A DNA stretch of 64,000 nt from positions 938,501-1,002,500 of the forward strand of contig NZ_JAOWPS010000002.1 of assembly GCF_025753795.1 (NCBI RefSeq). Reading direction: 5' to 3'. A program made the translations under genes and the position numbers. Position 1 is the first letter of the stretch. Each line of letters begins with the position of its first letter. This DNA is from Mesorhizobium sp. YC-39 (GTDB lineage Bacteria; Pseudomonadota; Alphaproteobacteria; Rhizobiales; Rhizobiaceae). Below, piece after piece: positions 16,146 through 25,165 of the stretch. Under the pieces are notes generated by a model. It worked only from the letters and a program-made list of their open reading frames with translations, ran no database searches and was not told where the DNA came from.

Positions 16146-16472
16146 ATGGAACACATTGCCGCCGTGCTGCTGGTCATCGGTTGTTCGAACAATATGACCG
16201 AGTGCCGCGAACTCAACGTGCCGGTGAGTGTTTTCGAAACCGCCACGGAATGCGCCGCCCAGCGCCCCTTCGCTTTGGCAGATGTCCAGGGCCAGGCGGC
16301 ACGCATAGTCGCCAAATGCCTTCCCGTCGACCCTGCGCTGGAAGATGAATACGATCAGATCGTCTGGAACGTTCGTCCCGACGGCACGCTCGATGCATCG
16401 GTGGAGATCTCCAATCTTGTGGTTGCATCGAACGGCGCGCGCCCCGAAAAAGACTATCTTAGCCAACAATGA
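16146..16472 (+). CDS. Uncharacterised 108-aa protein of the general stress regulon
   Basis: A 108-aa protein starting MEHIAAVLLVIGCSNNMTEC, with a short hydrophobic start and four cysteines (in GCSNN, TECRE, TECAAQ and AKCLP). The N-terminus may be a weak signal or lipoprotein-like leader, but the lipobox is poor. The rest is acidic and soluble. AGAGGAT precedes the ATG and an EcfG promoter lies 23 bp upstream, so expression under stress is likely. The paired cysteines suggest disulfides if it is exported. I do not recognise a function. Confidence 0.7.
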   Translation: MEHIAAVLLVIGCSNNMTECRELNVPVSVFETATECAAQRPFALADVQGQAARIVAKCLPVDPALEDEYDQIVWNVRPDGTLDASVEISNLVVASNGARPEKDYLSQQ

Positions 16473-16554
16473 AATCGGGCAAGCAAGGGCCGACAATTCA
16501 TGCTAAATGGCGGCTGGAGCTTGTTAAAGTGAGGACAAAGCGAGGAGTGACTCT

Positions 16555-16800
16555 ATGCGGAAGATGATTATTGCCATGGTTGCCGTGGTCGCGGTCAGCG
16601 GCTGTACCACCACCGAGGAAAACGTGGGTATCGGCACCGTGGGCGGCGCGCTCATTGGTGGCGCCGTTGGTGGCGGCAAGGGCGCTTTGATCGGCGCTGG
16701 CGCCGGTGCGATTGGCGGCCTGCTCGTGCGCCGCCTGCAGAATGGCTACTGCCAGTACAGAGACCGTCACGGCCGAATCTACACAGCTCGCTGCAACTAG
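16555..16800 (+). CDS. Glycine-zipper outer-membrane lipoprotein-like protein
   Basis: An 81-aa protein with a lipoprotein signal (MRKMIIAMVAVVAVSGC, Cys17 as the lipidation site) and a glycine-zipper segment (GTVGGALIGGAVGGGKGALI) followed by a short tail with CQYRDRHGRIY. Glycine-zipper lipoproteins (SlyB/17-kDa antigen type) insert in or span the outer membrane. GAGGAG lies 8 bp upstream of the ATG. No EcfG box of its own is seen, but it could be read through from the 108-aa gene 82 bp upstream. Confidence 0.82.
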   Translation: MRKMIIAMVAVVAVSGCTTTEENVGIGTVGGALIGGAVGGGKGALIGAGAGAIGGLLVRRLQNGYCQYRDRHGRIYTARCN

Positions 16801-16821
16801 CTTGCTCGATAGCTGAAACGT

Positions 16822-16851
16822 CAAATGCGGAGACCCTGGTCTCCGCATTTG
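16822..16851. terminator. Bidirectional terminator between convergent genes
   Basis: A perfect 14-bp inverted repeat (CAAATGCGGAGACC and its complement) around a 2-nt loop lies 22 bp after the glycine-zipper gene and 38 bp after the kinase stop on the other strand. Short T/A runs occur at the stem ends. Confidence 0.75.
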
Positions 16852-16888
16852 CACGCCGGGCTTCTGCTGTCGCTGCGGCAAAGCCGTT

Positions 16889-18571
16889 TCAGCCCGGCAG
16901 TGGGATTTTGATTTCCACACTCAACCCGTCATCGCGAAAATGGCGATTGATCGTACCGCCCAATTCGCGCGTGACGTTCAGATCGATCAGCTTGGTGCCA
17001 AACCCGGTTTTTGCAGGCGCTTCGAGCTTCTTCTGGCCGGCTTCGCGCCAGTTGAGGGCCAGCATCCTGTCGCGCCCGCGGCCTTCAAGCGCCCAATCGA
17101 CCTTCAACGCCGAGTCGCCCTTGAGGGTATTGGCAGAATTGCCGGCTTCGCCATATTTCAGCGCGTTCGTCGCCAGTTCGTGAAAGGTCAGGCCCAGCGC
17201 CTGCGTCGTCGTTTCGTCGAGCAGCACTTGCGGCCCGGACAGAATGCCGTCAGGAAGCTCCTTGCCGAACACCTGGCCAAGCTCGATGCGCAGGAGATCG
17301 CCGAGATCGGCCTTCTGCCAGCGCGAGCGTGTCAGCATGTCCTGGGACGCCGCCATAGCTTGCAGCCGGGCCGAGAAGGAGGACGAGAATTCCTTGACGT
17401 CGGTGGCATGCGATGCCGTCTGACGTGCGATCGCCAGCACCCGCGTGATCGAGTTCTTGATACGATGCTTCATCTCCTGCAGCATCAGGTCTTTTTCCAG
17501 CAGGCTCTTTTCCGTCGTCTCGTGCAGCAGCGACACCGCGTCATAGGCCCGCTCCTGATAGCGTGCCACCAGCGCTATCGCGCCTGCCAGCAGCAGCCCG
17601 AACAGGCCGAGCATTACCGGGATGGCGCGCGAAGAAGGTTGCGAGAATGCGCTTGTCGGCCTGAACAGGACAGTCCACTGGCGGCCGGCGATGGTCAACT
17701 TGCGGGAAACCAGCAGCCCGTCTCCGAAGGTCGACACCGGCGGCGTTTCCGACTGGAACAGCAGATTGTCGGCATCCACCTTGCCGTCATAGATTTCGGT
17801 GTTCACCGGCAACAGCGGCGTGCGGCTGAGCGCGGTCTGGAACACATCGCGAGCACGGAAGGCGGCATAAAGAAAGCCGGACGTCGAAGACCTGGACGCA
17901 TTGATGACGTCCGGGGCGGTTTCGACATTGAGCCGCACGAAAACCAGGAAGCCGGTGAAGGTCTGTGCGGCGCCTGTGTCCTGGCCAAGCTTGACGAGCC
18001 CGCTTGCGTGCTGCTGGTCGTCGGCCATCGCCTTTTCGATCGCCCCGCGCCGCACCGGGTCGGCGAACATGTCGTAGCCGATGCTGGATTGATTGGAAGG
18101 GTCAAGCGGCTCGAAAAGCACAATGGGCGTACGCCATGGCAGTGTCGTATCCGGATAGATCGCATGGGCCACGCCATGGTCGTGCAGGATGTCCCGCTCG
18201 ACCGCCGCCTCGTCGCCGGTTTTCGCTAGCCGCAGGAAGCCGATGCCGCGCAGGCCGGCGAAATTCTTGTCGATATCGAGCGCACTGAAAAACGCCTTGA
18301 ACTCGCCGCGCGAAATGTCGCCATTACGGGCGTCGAACAATGCCTGGGTCGATCGCAGCAGCGACAGATGCAGATCGATGCGGCCCTCGATCCGGTTCAG
18401 CGCGTCGTCCGCCGTCGCTTCGAACTTGATGCGCGCCGCCTCCTGCGTGGCGAAATAGGCGAATCCAGCCATCGTCAGGCTAATCAGCGCGACGGCGATG
18501 AAAGCGACAATCGGGAAGAACTTCTTCAACTGCGGATGCGGCCCATGATCGGTTCGCACCTTTATGGGCAA
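16889..18571 (-). CDS. CHASE-domain HWE-type sensor histidine kinase (membrane)
   Basis: A 560-aa membrane kinase: transmembrane helix at about 20-40, periplasmic CHASE domain to about 310 (with LRGIGFLRL and GYDMFADPVRRGAIEKA), second helix at about 317-337, then the transmitter LMLQEMKHRIKNSITRVLAI with His369 and the ATPase part with ALGLTFHELATNALKYGE. CHASE domains bind small extracellular ligands. Topology and HWE/HisKA_2 type fit the PhyK-like kinases that phosphorylate PhyR, and it lies 2.9 kb from phyR. No EcfG box is seen upstream. The start at 18571 gives the full first helix. Confidence 0.88.
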   Translation of the reverse strand: MPIKVRTDHGPHPQLKKFFPIVAFIAVALISLTMAGFAYFATQEAARIKFEATADDALNRIEGRIDLHLSLLRSTQALFDARNGDISRGEFKAFFSALDIDKNFAGLRGIGFLRLAKTGDEAAVERDILHDHGVAHAIYPDTTLPWRTPIVLFEPLDPSNQSSIGYDMFADPVRRGAIEKAMADDQQHASGLVKLGQDTGAAQTFTGFLVFVRLNVETAPDVINASRSSTSGFLYAAFRARDVFQTALSRTPLLPVNTEIYDGKVDADNLLFQSETPPVSTFGDGLLVSRKLTIAGRQWTVLFRPTSAFSQPSSRAIPVMLGLFGLLLAGAIALVARYQERAYDAVSLLHETTEKSLLEKDLMLQEMKHRIKNSITRVLAIARQTASHATDVKEFSSSFSARLQAMAASQDMLTRSRWQKADLGDLLRIELGQVFGKELPDGILSGPQVLLDETTTQALGLTFHELATNALKYGEAGNSANTLKGDSALKVDWALEGRGRDRMLALNWREAGQKKLEAPAKTGFGTKLIDLNVTRELGGTINRHFRDDGLSVEIKIPLPG

Positions 18572-18949
18572 CTCCCCGCGTCAACACAATGGCGGGGCCA
18601 ATTCATCGTGATGGCTGGTATATTTACTCTGAGACGATTAGCCGGCTTACTAAACTGTCATTTAGTCAAGAAATTGGCCGATAAGCAGGGCACTTTCGGC
18701 CGCGCCTTCCATGGCGGCATTTTTGTCACGGTTGGAAGCGGATCTGATTTGCCCTTGACAAATGATATTGATTTGATGTTTTCGCTATCGCTAATATAGC
18801 ACTCTGCGCGCCGACGGGGGACTGAGATAGGCACGCCAGGGCCGCCGTCTGCTGCAACATACGGCGGCCTTTGAACTTCTCGCTGATCGCGCTTGTCGGA
18901 GCGAACCGCCGGCCTTGTTTCGCGTGCGGCAACGATACCAGGCCGCGCC
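18572..18949. other. 378-bp gap with a promoter-like element and a terminator hairpin
   Basis: No protein gene is supported here. A sigma70-like pair on the plus strand (TTGATT at 18768, TAATAT at 18792, 18-bp spacing) is followed by a perfect 9-bp hairpin, GGCCGCCGT / ACGGCGGCC (18840-18869), with TTT after it. Together they could define a small RNA of about 65 nt. Equally, the hairpin may just end the xyl operon read on the minus strand, 80 bp before it. Confidence 0.35.
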
Positions 18950-19750
18950 TCAGGCGGCGATTTTCAGCGCGCCTGGCCCCGGGATGGCGCCGGGCGGGCA
19001 CTTGCCAAGGATGATCATGCCGAGCACCTCGTCCTGGGTCACGTCGCTGGTGCGCGCAGTGCCCACCACCTGGCCGTTCTTCATAACGCAGACCCGGTCG
19101 GCAAGCTCGAACACATCGTGGATGTCATGGCTGATCAAGAAGATGCCGATGCCGTCAGCCTTGAGCTGCCTGACCAGTTCACCGACCTGCGCCGTCTCCT
19201 GTGGTCCAAGTGCGGCGGTTGGCTCGTCCATGATGAGGATGCGGGCGTTGAACAGGATGGCGCGCGCGATCGCCACCGACTGCCGTTGGCCGCCCGAAAG
19301 CTTGATCACCGGCTCCTTGAAGCGCTGGAAGCGCGGGTTGAGCCGGCCCATCACCTTGCGCGCCTCGGCCTCCATCGCGACATCGTCGAGCGTGCCCCAG
19401 CCGGTCATCAACTCGCGGCCGAGAAAGAGATTGGCGGCGGCGTCGACATTGTCGGCAAGAGCCAGCGTCTGGTAGATCGTCTCGATGCCGTATTTCTTGG
19501 CGTCGCGCGGATTGGAGATCGAGGCCTCCTCGCCATTGACGAAGATCTGTCCGGCGTCGCGCTTGTAGGCGCCGGATAGTATCTTGATCAGCGTCGACTT
19601 GCCGGCGCCATTGTGGCCAAGCAGCGCCACGACCTCGCCGGGGAAAAGGTCGATCGACGCATCGTCGACGGCGCGAATGCCGCCAAAGGCGATCGAGATG
19701 TTGCGCATGTCGATCAGCGGTGTGCCTGTGGAAGCAGACTTGTCAGCCAT
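18950..19750 (-). CDS. xylG: Sugar ABC transporter ATP-binding protein (XylG/FrcA-like, single domain)
   Basis: A 266-aa ATPase with Walker [10 protein letters not shown], signature [14 protein letters not shown], Walker [13 protein letters not shown] and H-loop SHD. Most sugar ATPases of the CUT2 family (XylG, RbsA) have two fused ABC domains and about 500 aa; this has one, as in FrcA, so it would act as a homodimer. It powers the permease encoded 14 bp upstream. The symbol rests on context; fructose-type frcA is the alternative. Confidence 0.82.
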   Translation of the reverse strand: MADKSASTGTPLIDMRNISIAFGGIRAVDDASIDLFPGEVVALLGHNGAGKSTLIKILSGAYKRDAGQIFVNGEEASISNPRDAKKYGIETIYQTLALADNVDAAANLFLGRELMTGWGTLDDVAMEAEARKVMGRLNPRFQRFKEPVIKLSGGQRQSVAIARAILFNARILIMDEPTAALGPQETAQVGELVRQLKADGIGIFLISHDIHDVFELADRVCVMKNGQVVGTARTSDVTQDEVLGMIILGKCPPGAIPGPGALKIAA

Positions 19751-19764
19751 GATCGTTCTCCTCC

Positions 19765-21081
19765 CTAGACCCGCTTGCGATAGACGGTGTCGAGCCAGAC
19801 GGCGACGACCAGCACGGCGCCGACAACGATGCTCTGCAGCGGCGAGTCGATGCCGAGCAGCACCATTCCCGACTGCAGCGACTGCATCAAAAGCGCCCCG
19901 AGCATGGCGCCGAGCACTGTGCCGGAGCCGCCGGCAAGTGACGTGCCGCCGATGACGGCTGCGGCGATCACCAGCAATTCATCCAGCGTGCCCAGCGCAT
20001 TGGTCGACGCATTGAGACGGGCCGACGCAATCGCCGCGCTGATCGCCGCCAGCACGCCCATGATCATGAACACCTTCATGGTCACCCAGCGGGTGTTGAT
20101 GCCGGCAAGTTCCGCCGCCTCCGGATTGCCGCCGATGGCAAAGACATAGCGGCCAAAACGGGTCCGCCTGGTGATGAAGGTCATGACGATGCCGACGGTG
20201 ACCGCCATCAGCACCGGGATGGCGATGCCATGGGCGATGAACAGACCACCTTCGGGAATGGTGATGCCATTCTGCTGGGCATATTGGCGCACGATGCCGA
20301 TCGGCCAGGGATAGGAATTGGCGATCCAGACGGCACCGAGGATGGCAGCGCAGGCGACGACACCAAGCAAGGTCTCCGCCCAGACGGGGCGCAGTGGAAA
20401 GTGAAAACGCTTGCGCTGCGAACGGCCGTTGAGCAGCATGAAGGCGACGGCCGCGCAGGCAAGCACGCCGACGATCCAGCTCGCCGTGGCGCCGATCGAG
20501 CCCCTCGGCCCGCCGCCCATGAGCTGGAAGGTGGTGTCGAGCGGCGCAACCGTGCGCCCGCTCGTGATCAGCCATGCCATGCCGCGCCAGACCAGCAGGC
20601 CGCCCAGCGTCACGATGAAGGCCGGCACCTCGAGATAGGCGATGATGAAGCCCTGGAAGGCGCCGATCGCAAGACCGAGCACCACGCCGACGGCCAGCGC
20701 GATGATCCAGAGCCAGGGATTTCCAAGTTGGAACCCGAAGACGCGGATGAGGAATTCGGCCTGCGCCACGCCCATCACCATGCCGACCACGCCTTCGACG
20801 GAGCCTACCGAAAGATCGATGTTGCGCATCACGATGACCAACACCATGCCGGTTGCCATGATCGCGACCGAGGAGGTCTGCACCGACAGGTTCCAGAGAT
20901 TGCGTGGCGTCAGGAAAAGCCCACCCGACAGGATGTGGATGCCGATCCAGATGACGAGCAGCGCGCCGACCATGCCGAGCATGCGCGTGTCGAGCTCCGT
21001 CGCCTTCAGGAAACGTGCGACGGCGCCGAGTTCAGAGGCACGCGCCGTATCGGCCGGCTGGCTAGAGGTCGTGTCGGTCAT
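19765..21081 (-). CDS. xylH: Sugar ABC transporter permease (XylH-like)
   Basis: A 438-aa integral membrane protein of the BPD_transp_2 (CUT2) family with about ten or more hydrophobic segments. Conserved features include [35 protein letters not shown] and the cytoplasmic-loop [13 protein letters not shown], followed by [18 protein letters not shown]. Length matches XylH (about 390-440 aa) rather than the shorter RbsC/FrcC. The start at 21081 ([11 protein letters not shown]) gives a polar N-terminus; the frame extends upstream without support. Middle gene of xylFHG, 148 bp after xylF. Confidence 0.86.
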   Translation of the reverse strand: MTDTTSSQPADTARASELGAVARFLKATELDTRMLGMVGALLVIWIGIHILSGGLFLTPRNLWNLSVQTSSVAIMATGMVLVIVMRNIDLSVGSVEGVVGMVMGVAQAEFLIRVFGFQLGNPWLWIIALAVGVVLGLAIGAFQGFIIAYLEVPAFIVTLGGLLVWRGMAWLITSGRTVAPLDTTFQLMGGGPRGSIGATASWIVGVLACAAVAFMLLNGRSQRKRFHFPLRPVWAETLLGVVACAAILGAVWIANSYPWPIGIVRQYAQQNGITIPEGGLFIAHGIAIPVLMAVTVGIVMTFITRRTRFGRYVFAIGGNPEAAELAGINTRWVTMKVFMIMGVLAAISAAIASARLNASTNALGTLDELLVIAAAVIGGTSLAGGSGTVLGAMLGALLMQSLQSGMVLLGIDSPLQSIVVGAVLVVAVWLDTVYRKRV

Positions 21082-21176
21082 GATGTCCTCCCACCGGTTT
21101 GCCGTCTGCCGCGGATGCCGGAACATGATGCTATTGGCTTTCCCCGGTCATTTGAAGCGGAAAGCACCTTGAGAAA

Positions 21177-21200
21177 CGCCGCGGCTTTTGGGCCGCGGCG
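21177..21200 (-). promoter_or_regulatory. GC-rich hairpin between xylF and xylH
   Basis: A perfect 9-bp stem (CGCCGCGGC / GCCGCGGCG) with a 6-nt loop lies 29 bp after the binding-protein stop. Such hairpins often protect the upstream mRNA, giving more binding protein than membrane components. Confidence 0.6.
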
Positions 21201-21229
21201 CCGAGATTTCGAGCCGATATCGGCCCGTT

Positions 21230-22270
21230 TTAATTGCAGGCCGCGACACTGCCCGCCGCTACGCCGGCGCAGACCTCTTCCTTCTTGATCCAGCCGGCGT
21301 CGATGACGACGTTGAGATTGTCCTTGGTGATGGCAATAGGCGTCAGGAACAGCGAGGTGACGGTGTTGCCGCCAGGCGTGGTGAAATCCTTGACGCCGGC
21401 GATGTCGGTCATCTTCTTGCCGTCGGCCAGCTGCGAGGCGATTTCGGCGGCATTCTTGCCGAGTTCGCGCGCGTCCTTCCACACCGACACGGTCTGCGTG
21501 CCGAGCGCGATGCGGTTGAGCGCTGCATGGTCGCCGTCCTGACCAGACACAGGAACGGTTCCGGCGAGGCCCTGCGCCGTCAGCGCGGCGACGACGCCGC
21601 CGGCGGTGCCGTCATTGGCCGCAACCACCGCGTCAACCTTGTTGTCGTTGGCGGTCAGGAACTGTTCCATGTTCTTCTGGGCGTTGGCGGGGAGCCAGCC
21701 ATCCGTATAAGCCTCGCCGACATTCTTGATCTTGCCGCCGTCGATCGCTTCCTTCAGCACTTCCATCGAACCGGCAAACAGGAAATCGGCGTTCGGATCG
21801 GCGCCCGAGCCCTTGATGAAGACGTAATTGCCTTCCGGCTTGACCTTGAACACTTCGCGGGCCTGCATGCGGCCGACTTCCTTGTTGTCGAAGGTAAGGT
21901 AGAACACGTCCTTGTTCTCGATCAGCCTGTCGTAGCCGACGACCGGGATGCCTTCGTCCAGCGCCTTCTGCACCGCCGGCCCGATGGCCGAGGCATCCTG
22001 CGCAAGGATGATCAGCGCATTGGCGCCCTGTGAGATCAGGCTCTCGACATCGGTGAGCTGCTTGCCGGGATTGGACTGCGCGTCGGCCGAAATATACTTG
22101 TCGCCAGCGGCCTCGATGGCTGCCTTCATCGCGGCCTCATCGGTCTTCCAGCGCTCTTCCTGGAAGTTCGACCACGAAACGCCGATGACCTTGTCCTTCG
22201 CCTGCGCGACCGACGCGAGCGTCAGCGACATGGCGACACCCGCCAGGATGGCGGCTGCGAATCTCTTCAT
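21230..22270 (-). CDS. xylF: D-xylose-type ABC transporter substrate-binding protein (XylF)
   Basis: A 346-aa periplasmic binding protein with a signal peptide ([24 protein letters not shown]). The mature part begins [20 protein letters not shown], and [28 protein letters not shown] and [10 protein letters not shown] follow, which are typical of XylF-type pentose-binding proteins. The start at 22270 has GGGAGG 5-8 bp upstream. It is the first gene of the importer, downstream of two palindromic operators, and divergent from a ROK repressor. Xylose is the likely ligand; other pentoses cannot be excluded. Confidence 0.87.
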   Translation of the reverse strand: MKRFAAAILAGVAMSLTLASVAQAKDKVIGVSWSNFQEERWKTDEAAMKAAIEAAGDKYISADAQSNPGKQLTDVESLISQGANALIILAQDASAIGPAVQKALDEGIPVVGYDRLIENKDVFYLTFDNKEVGRMQAREVFKVKPEGNYVFIKGSGADPNADFLFAGSMEVLKEAIDGGKIKNVGEAYTDGWLPANAQKNMEQFLTANDNKVDAVVAANDGTAGGVVAALTAQGLAGTVPVSGQDGDHAALNRIALGTQTVSVWKDARELGKNAAEIASQLADGKKMTDIAGVKDFTTPGGNTVTSLFLTPIAITKDNLNVVIDAGWIKKEEVCAGVAAGSVAACN

Positions 22271-22333
22271 GATATCCTCCCTGCGCCACATATGGCGTGA
22301 CTAAACTAGCCCGAAGGCCGGCACAGAGGCTCT

Positions 22334-22356
22334 ATTTTTTCGAGCCTCGAAAAAAT
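22334..22356. promoter_or_regulatory. Operator 1, perfect palindrome ATTTTTTCGA-GCC-TCGAAAAAAT
   Basis: Two 10-bp arms are perfect complements around GCC, 64 bp upstream of xylF. The A/T-tract plus central CGA is the usual shape of a ROK-family (NagC/XylR/Mlc) operator, and a ROK gene is divergently read from the same gap. Confidence 0.75.
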
Positions 22357-22417
22357 ACTGATCCAACACCTGGGCGCTGTCAACATCGATTCTGAGGGAT
22401 TTTGATGTCGTGTCGAG

Positions 22418-22440
22418 TTTTTTTCGAGTCCCGGAATAAA
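22418..22440. promoter_or_regulatory. Operator 2, degenerate copy of the ROK palindrome
   Basis: The left arm keeps TTTTTTTCGA; the right arm CCGGAATAAA matches the perfect operator at 6 of 10 positions. Its centre lies 84 bp (about eight helical turns) from operator 1, which would allow looping. Confidence 0.55.
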
Positions 22441-22533
22441 TAATGACAGGACCTTGTCCTTCTGACAGTATTTGTCAGACATTGCCGACGGCTGCCGATT
22501 CATGAGCGGCCGCGGCAATTGGGAGGAGGAAAA

Positions 22534-23778
22534 ATGTCGGCTGGAATCCGCCACGACGATTTGCGCCGGCGCAACCGGGCGATGGTCATTTCGGCCGTGC
22601 GCCGGGCCGGCCAGCCGTCGCGGACGGAGATCGCCGCGACCACCGGCCTTAGCCATTCGACCATATCGGCGATCTCTTCCGACCTGATCGGGGAAGGCAT
22701 CCTGAGCGAGAGCAAGGCAAACGAGGCCATATCGCTGAAACGCGGCCGGCCGCAGGTCGGCCTCGCCCTCAATCCAGAGGCGGCAGCGGTGCTGACCGTC
22801 GTGTTGTCGCTGAATTTCCTCTCGGTCGCCGTCATCGACTATGCCGGACAGGTGATCGCCGAGGAGCAACGCCGGCTGGACACGCTGACCATGCCGCGCG
22901 ACGAGCTGATCGGCGAATGCACGGCGATAGTCCGGCGCCGGCTCGAAGATCCCGACCTCGATGTGCAAAGCATCGCCCGCATCGCGCTGGCGATCCAGGG
23001 CATCACCGATTCCCACGCTCGCGCCATGCTGTGGTCGCCGATCACGCCGCTGACGAACATCGCCTTCGCCGACATATTGGAAGGCGAGTTCGGCATTCCA
23101 GCCACCATGGAGAACGACTGCAACATGATGGCCGTGGCGCTGCGCTGGCGTGACCCGGACCGCTATCGCGACGACTTCATCGCCATCCTGCTGTCGCACG
23201 GCATCGGCATGGGGCTGGTGTTGAAGGGCGAATTGTTCACCGGCACCCATTCCTCGGGCGGCGAGTTCGGCCACATGATCCATCGGCCGGGTGGCGCGCT
23301 CTGCCGCTGCGGCCGGCGCGGCTGTGTCGAGGCCTATGCCGGCAACTACGCCATCTGGCGCAATGCGAAACAGATGGGTGAGGATGCCGAGCCGGTCGCC
23401 GATGTCAGCGACGCCGACATGCGGGCGCTGGCCGCCCGTGCGCGCGAGGCGGACGGGCCGGAGCGCGAAGCCTACCGCAAGGCCGGCGAAGCGCTCGGCT
23501 TCGGTCTCGGCAGCCTGTTCGCGCTGATCGATCCGGCGCCGGTCGCCATGGTCGGCGTCAGCGCCGGCGCCTTCGATCTGATCGAACCGGCGCTGCGCGA
23601 AGCCATCGCCCAGACTGCCGGCGGCCAGCATTCGGGATCGATCTCCTTCGACACCGAGCCGAATGAACTGCCGCTGATCCGCGAAGGCTGCGCCATGCAG
23701 GCGCTGAGTTTCGTCGACCAGGAGATTTTCGCGCCGGGCACCCAGATACGAGCGGGTTCCAAAAAGAGCGTTGCCTGA
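22534..23778 (+). CDS. ROK-family transcriptional repressor of the xyl operon
   Basis: A 414-aa ROK regulator: N-terminal winged helix (SRTEIAATTGLSHSTISAIS, about residues 30-50), then a sugar-kinase-like domain with EFGHMIHRPGGALC and the zinc motif CRCGRRGC followed by VEAYAG. Such proteins bind a sugar and release DNA; divergent placement next to xylF suggests xylose as the inducer. The start at 22534 (MSAGIRHDDL) has GGAGGAGG 5 bp upstream. An IS30-type element begins 45 bp after its stop, leaving the gene intact. Confidence 0.88.
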   Translation: MSAGIRHDDLRRRNRAMVISAVRRAGQPSRTEIAATTGLSHSTISAISSDLIGEGILSESKANEAISLKRGRPQVGLALNPEAAAVLTVVLSLNFLSVAVIDYAGQVIAEEQRRLDTLTMPRDELIGECTAIVRRRLEDPDLDVQSIARIALAIQGITDSHARAMLWSPITPLTNIAFADILEGEFGIPATMENDCNMMAVALRWRDPDRYRDDFIAILLSHGIGMGLVLKGELFTGTHSSGGEFGHMIHRPGGALCRCGRRGCVEAYAGNYAIWRNAKQMGEDAEPVADVSDADMRALAARAREADGPEREAYRKAGEALGFGLGSLFALIDPAPVAMVGVSAGAFDLIEPALREAIAQTAGGQHSGSISFDTEPNELPLIREGCAMQALSFVDQEIFAPGTQIRAGSKKSVA

Positions 23779-23823
23779 GGACCGGGGTCAAGCCCATCAA
23801 CCCGAACGACCGAGTTCGGCCGG

Positions 23824-23853
23824 TGAGTTCAATAGGTCATTGCAACACCCTCT
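23824..23853. repeat. Left terminal inverted repeat of the IS30-type element
   Basis: Shares TRGTTCAATAGGTC then GCAACAC with the opposite end. It contains the transposase stop codon (23837-23839). Confidence 0.8.
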
Positions 23854-24984
23854 GTAGCCTATCGGCCGGCGTTTCGAAGTCCAGGATTTTTCGGGGGCGC
23901 TGATTGAGCCGCAGGGCGACGGCGTTGAGTTGGTCCTGCGAGACGTGGGAGAAGTTGGTTGCTCTGGGGAAGTACTGCCTGAGCAGACCGTGGGTATTTT
24001 CGTTGCTGCCGCGCTGCCAGGGACTGCGCGGATCGCAGAAGTAGACCTGTAGGTCGGTGGCAACGGTGAAGCTCTTGTGACGAGCCATCTCCTTGCCCTG
24101 GTCCCATGTCAACGAGCGCCGCAACTCTTCGGGCAATGTGCCGATCTTCTCGGCGATGGCCCTCACGACGGTCGCCGAGTCCCTTCTCGCCAACTTCACA
24201 AGCATAGTGAACCGGCTGTATCGCTCGACGAGGGTGGCGATGTTCGTGTCGTTAGCACCGGTGAGCAGATCACCCTCCCAATGACCTGGGATGGCACGAT
24301 CCTCCGCCTCGGCGGGGCGGTCGCGGATGGAGATCATATCGAGTATTTGTCCTTGCCCCGTCCGGCTCTGTGCGCCTTTGGCGAGGCGCATCTGTCGTTT
24401 GGTACGCAGGTGCGCTGTCAGTTCCTTCTTGAGCATCCCTCGCGACTGGATGAATAGACTGCGATAGATCGCTTCATGAGATATCCGCATGCTTGGATCG
24501 CCCGGGTACTCTCGCCTCAACCAGCCCGCTATCTGCTCCGGCGACCATTGCAGCGCCAGCTTTTGCGCCACCCGCCATCGTAGCCGTCCAGAGCGTGCCA
24601 GGCGACACTGCTTCGGGCGCAGCGCTCGCTCCCAAGCATGCTTGTCAGCCCGGGTTGCACGATACGTTTGTGCACCGCCATTGCGCGAGATCTCGCGACA
24701 TATTGTCGATGGGGATCGCCCGAGACTTCGTGCAATAGCACGTATTGCGAGACCCGCCGCGATCCCGCGCGAATCTCTTCGCGCTCCGCCAGCCCGAGCG
24801 CCGAGGCCGCTCTACGCCTTGCTGACGGAGCAATGCCGCCGTGTAAGGATACGATCCGCTGAACGCCGGTCTTGTTCCGGCGGTCCAGCGCTCGCGAGAT
24901 CGACGAAATGCTCTGACCCTGCTTCCATCGCTCCCAGAGCTCAGCCTTCTGCGCTGACGTAAACCAGATCCGTGACGTCACCAT
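23837..24984 (-). pseudogene. IS30-family transposase, broken by a 1-nt frameshift
   Basis: The N-terminal part (start 24984, MVTSRIWFTSAQKAELWERW) is the IS30 helix-turn-helix region. After LGLAEREEI the frame changes near 24771-24774; the correct continuation SRGIAAGLAIRAIARSLGRS is found one frame away and runs to the DDE domain (GHWEGDLLTGANDT, LTWDQGKEM, DPRSPWQRGSNENTHGLLRQ). One missing T would restore a single protein of about 380 aa. No slippery heptamer is visible at the junction, so this looks like a disabling deletion or a sequencing error rather than programmed frameshifting. Confidence 0.85.
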
Positions 24985-25009
24985 GCAACACCTCCTCATC
25001 CTCTCAGAT

Positions 25010-25039
25010 TAAGAGTGTTGCGGCGACCTATTGAACCCA
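25010..25039. repeat. Right terminal inverted repeat of the IS30-type element
   Basis: Complement of the left repeat with 7 mismatches in 30; it lies just upstream of the transposase start. Confidence 0.8.
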
Positions 25040-25165
25040 CCGGCGCATGGCAGTCATTCAGCCAGCCACGCCTCCCCTCTCGAAGCCGACATTGATAGTG
25101 CCCATACCACCGTCGAAATGCGCCGACAGCGGACGACACCAGTGGGGGCGGTGGCATTGAAGGTG

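Larger units (their letters stand above)
23824..25039 (-). mobile_element. IS30-family insertion sequence, 1216 bp, transposase frameshifted
   Basis: About 30-bp imperfect terminal inverted repeats bound the element (TGAGTTCAATAGGTC... on the left, TGGGTTCAATAGGTC... on the complementary right; 23 of 30 match). One transposase frame fills the interior and its stop codon lies inside the left repeat. Both ends abut CCGG, which may be a 4-bp target duplication; as CCGG is palindromic it might instead belong to the repeats. It lies between the ROK gene and a large regulator gene and interrupts neither. Confidence 0.88.

Noticed and set aside
24771..24790. Programmed -1 frameshift in the IS30 transposase
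   Set aside because: No X-XXY-YYZ slippery heptamer or downstream pseudoknot is visible at the frame change; a point deletion is simpler.
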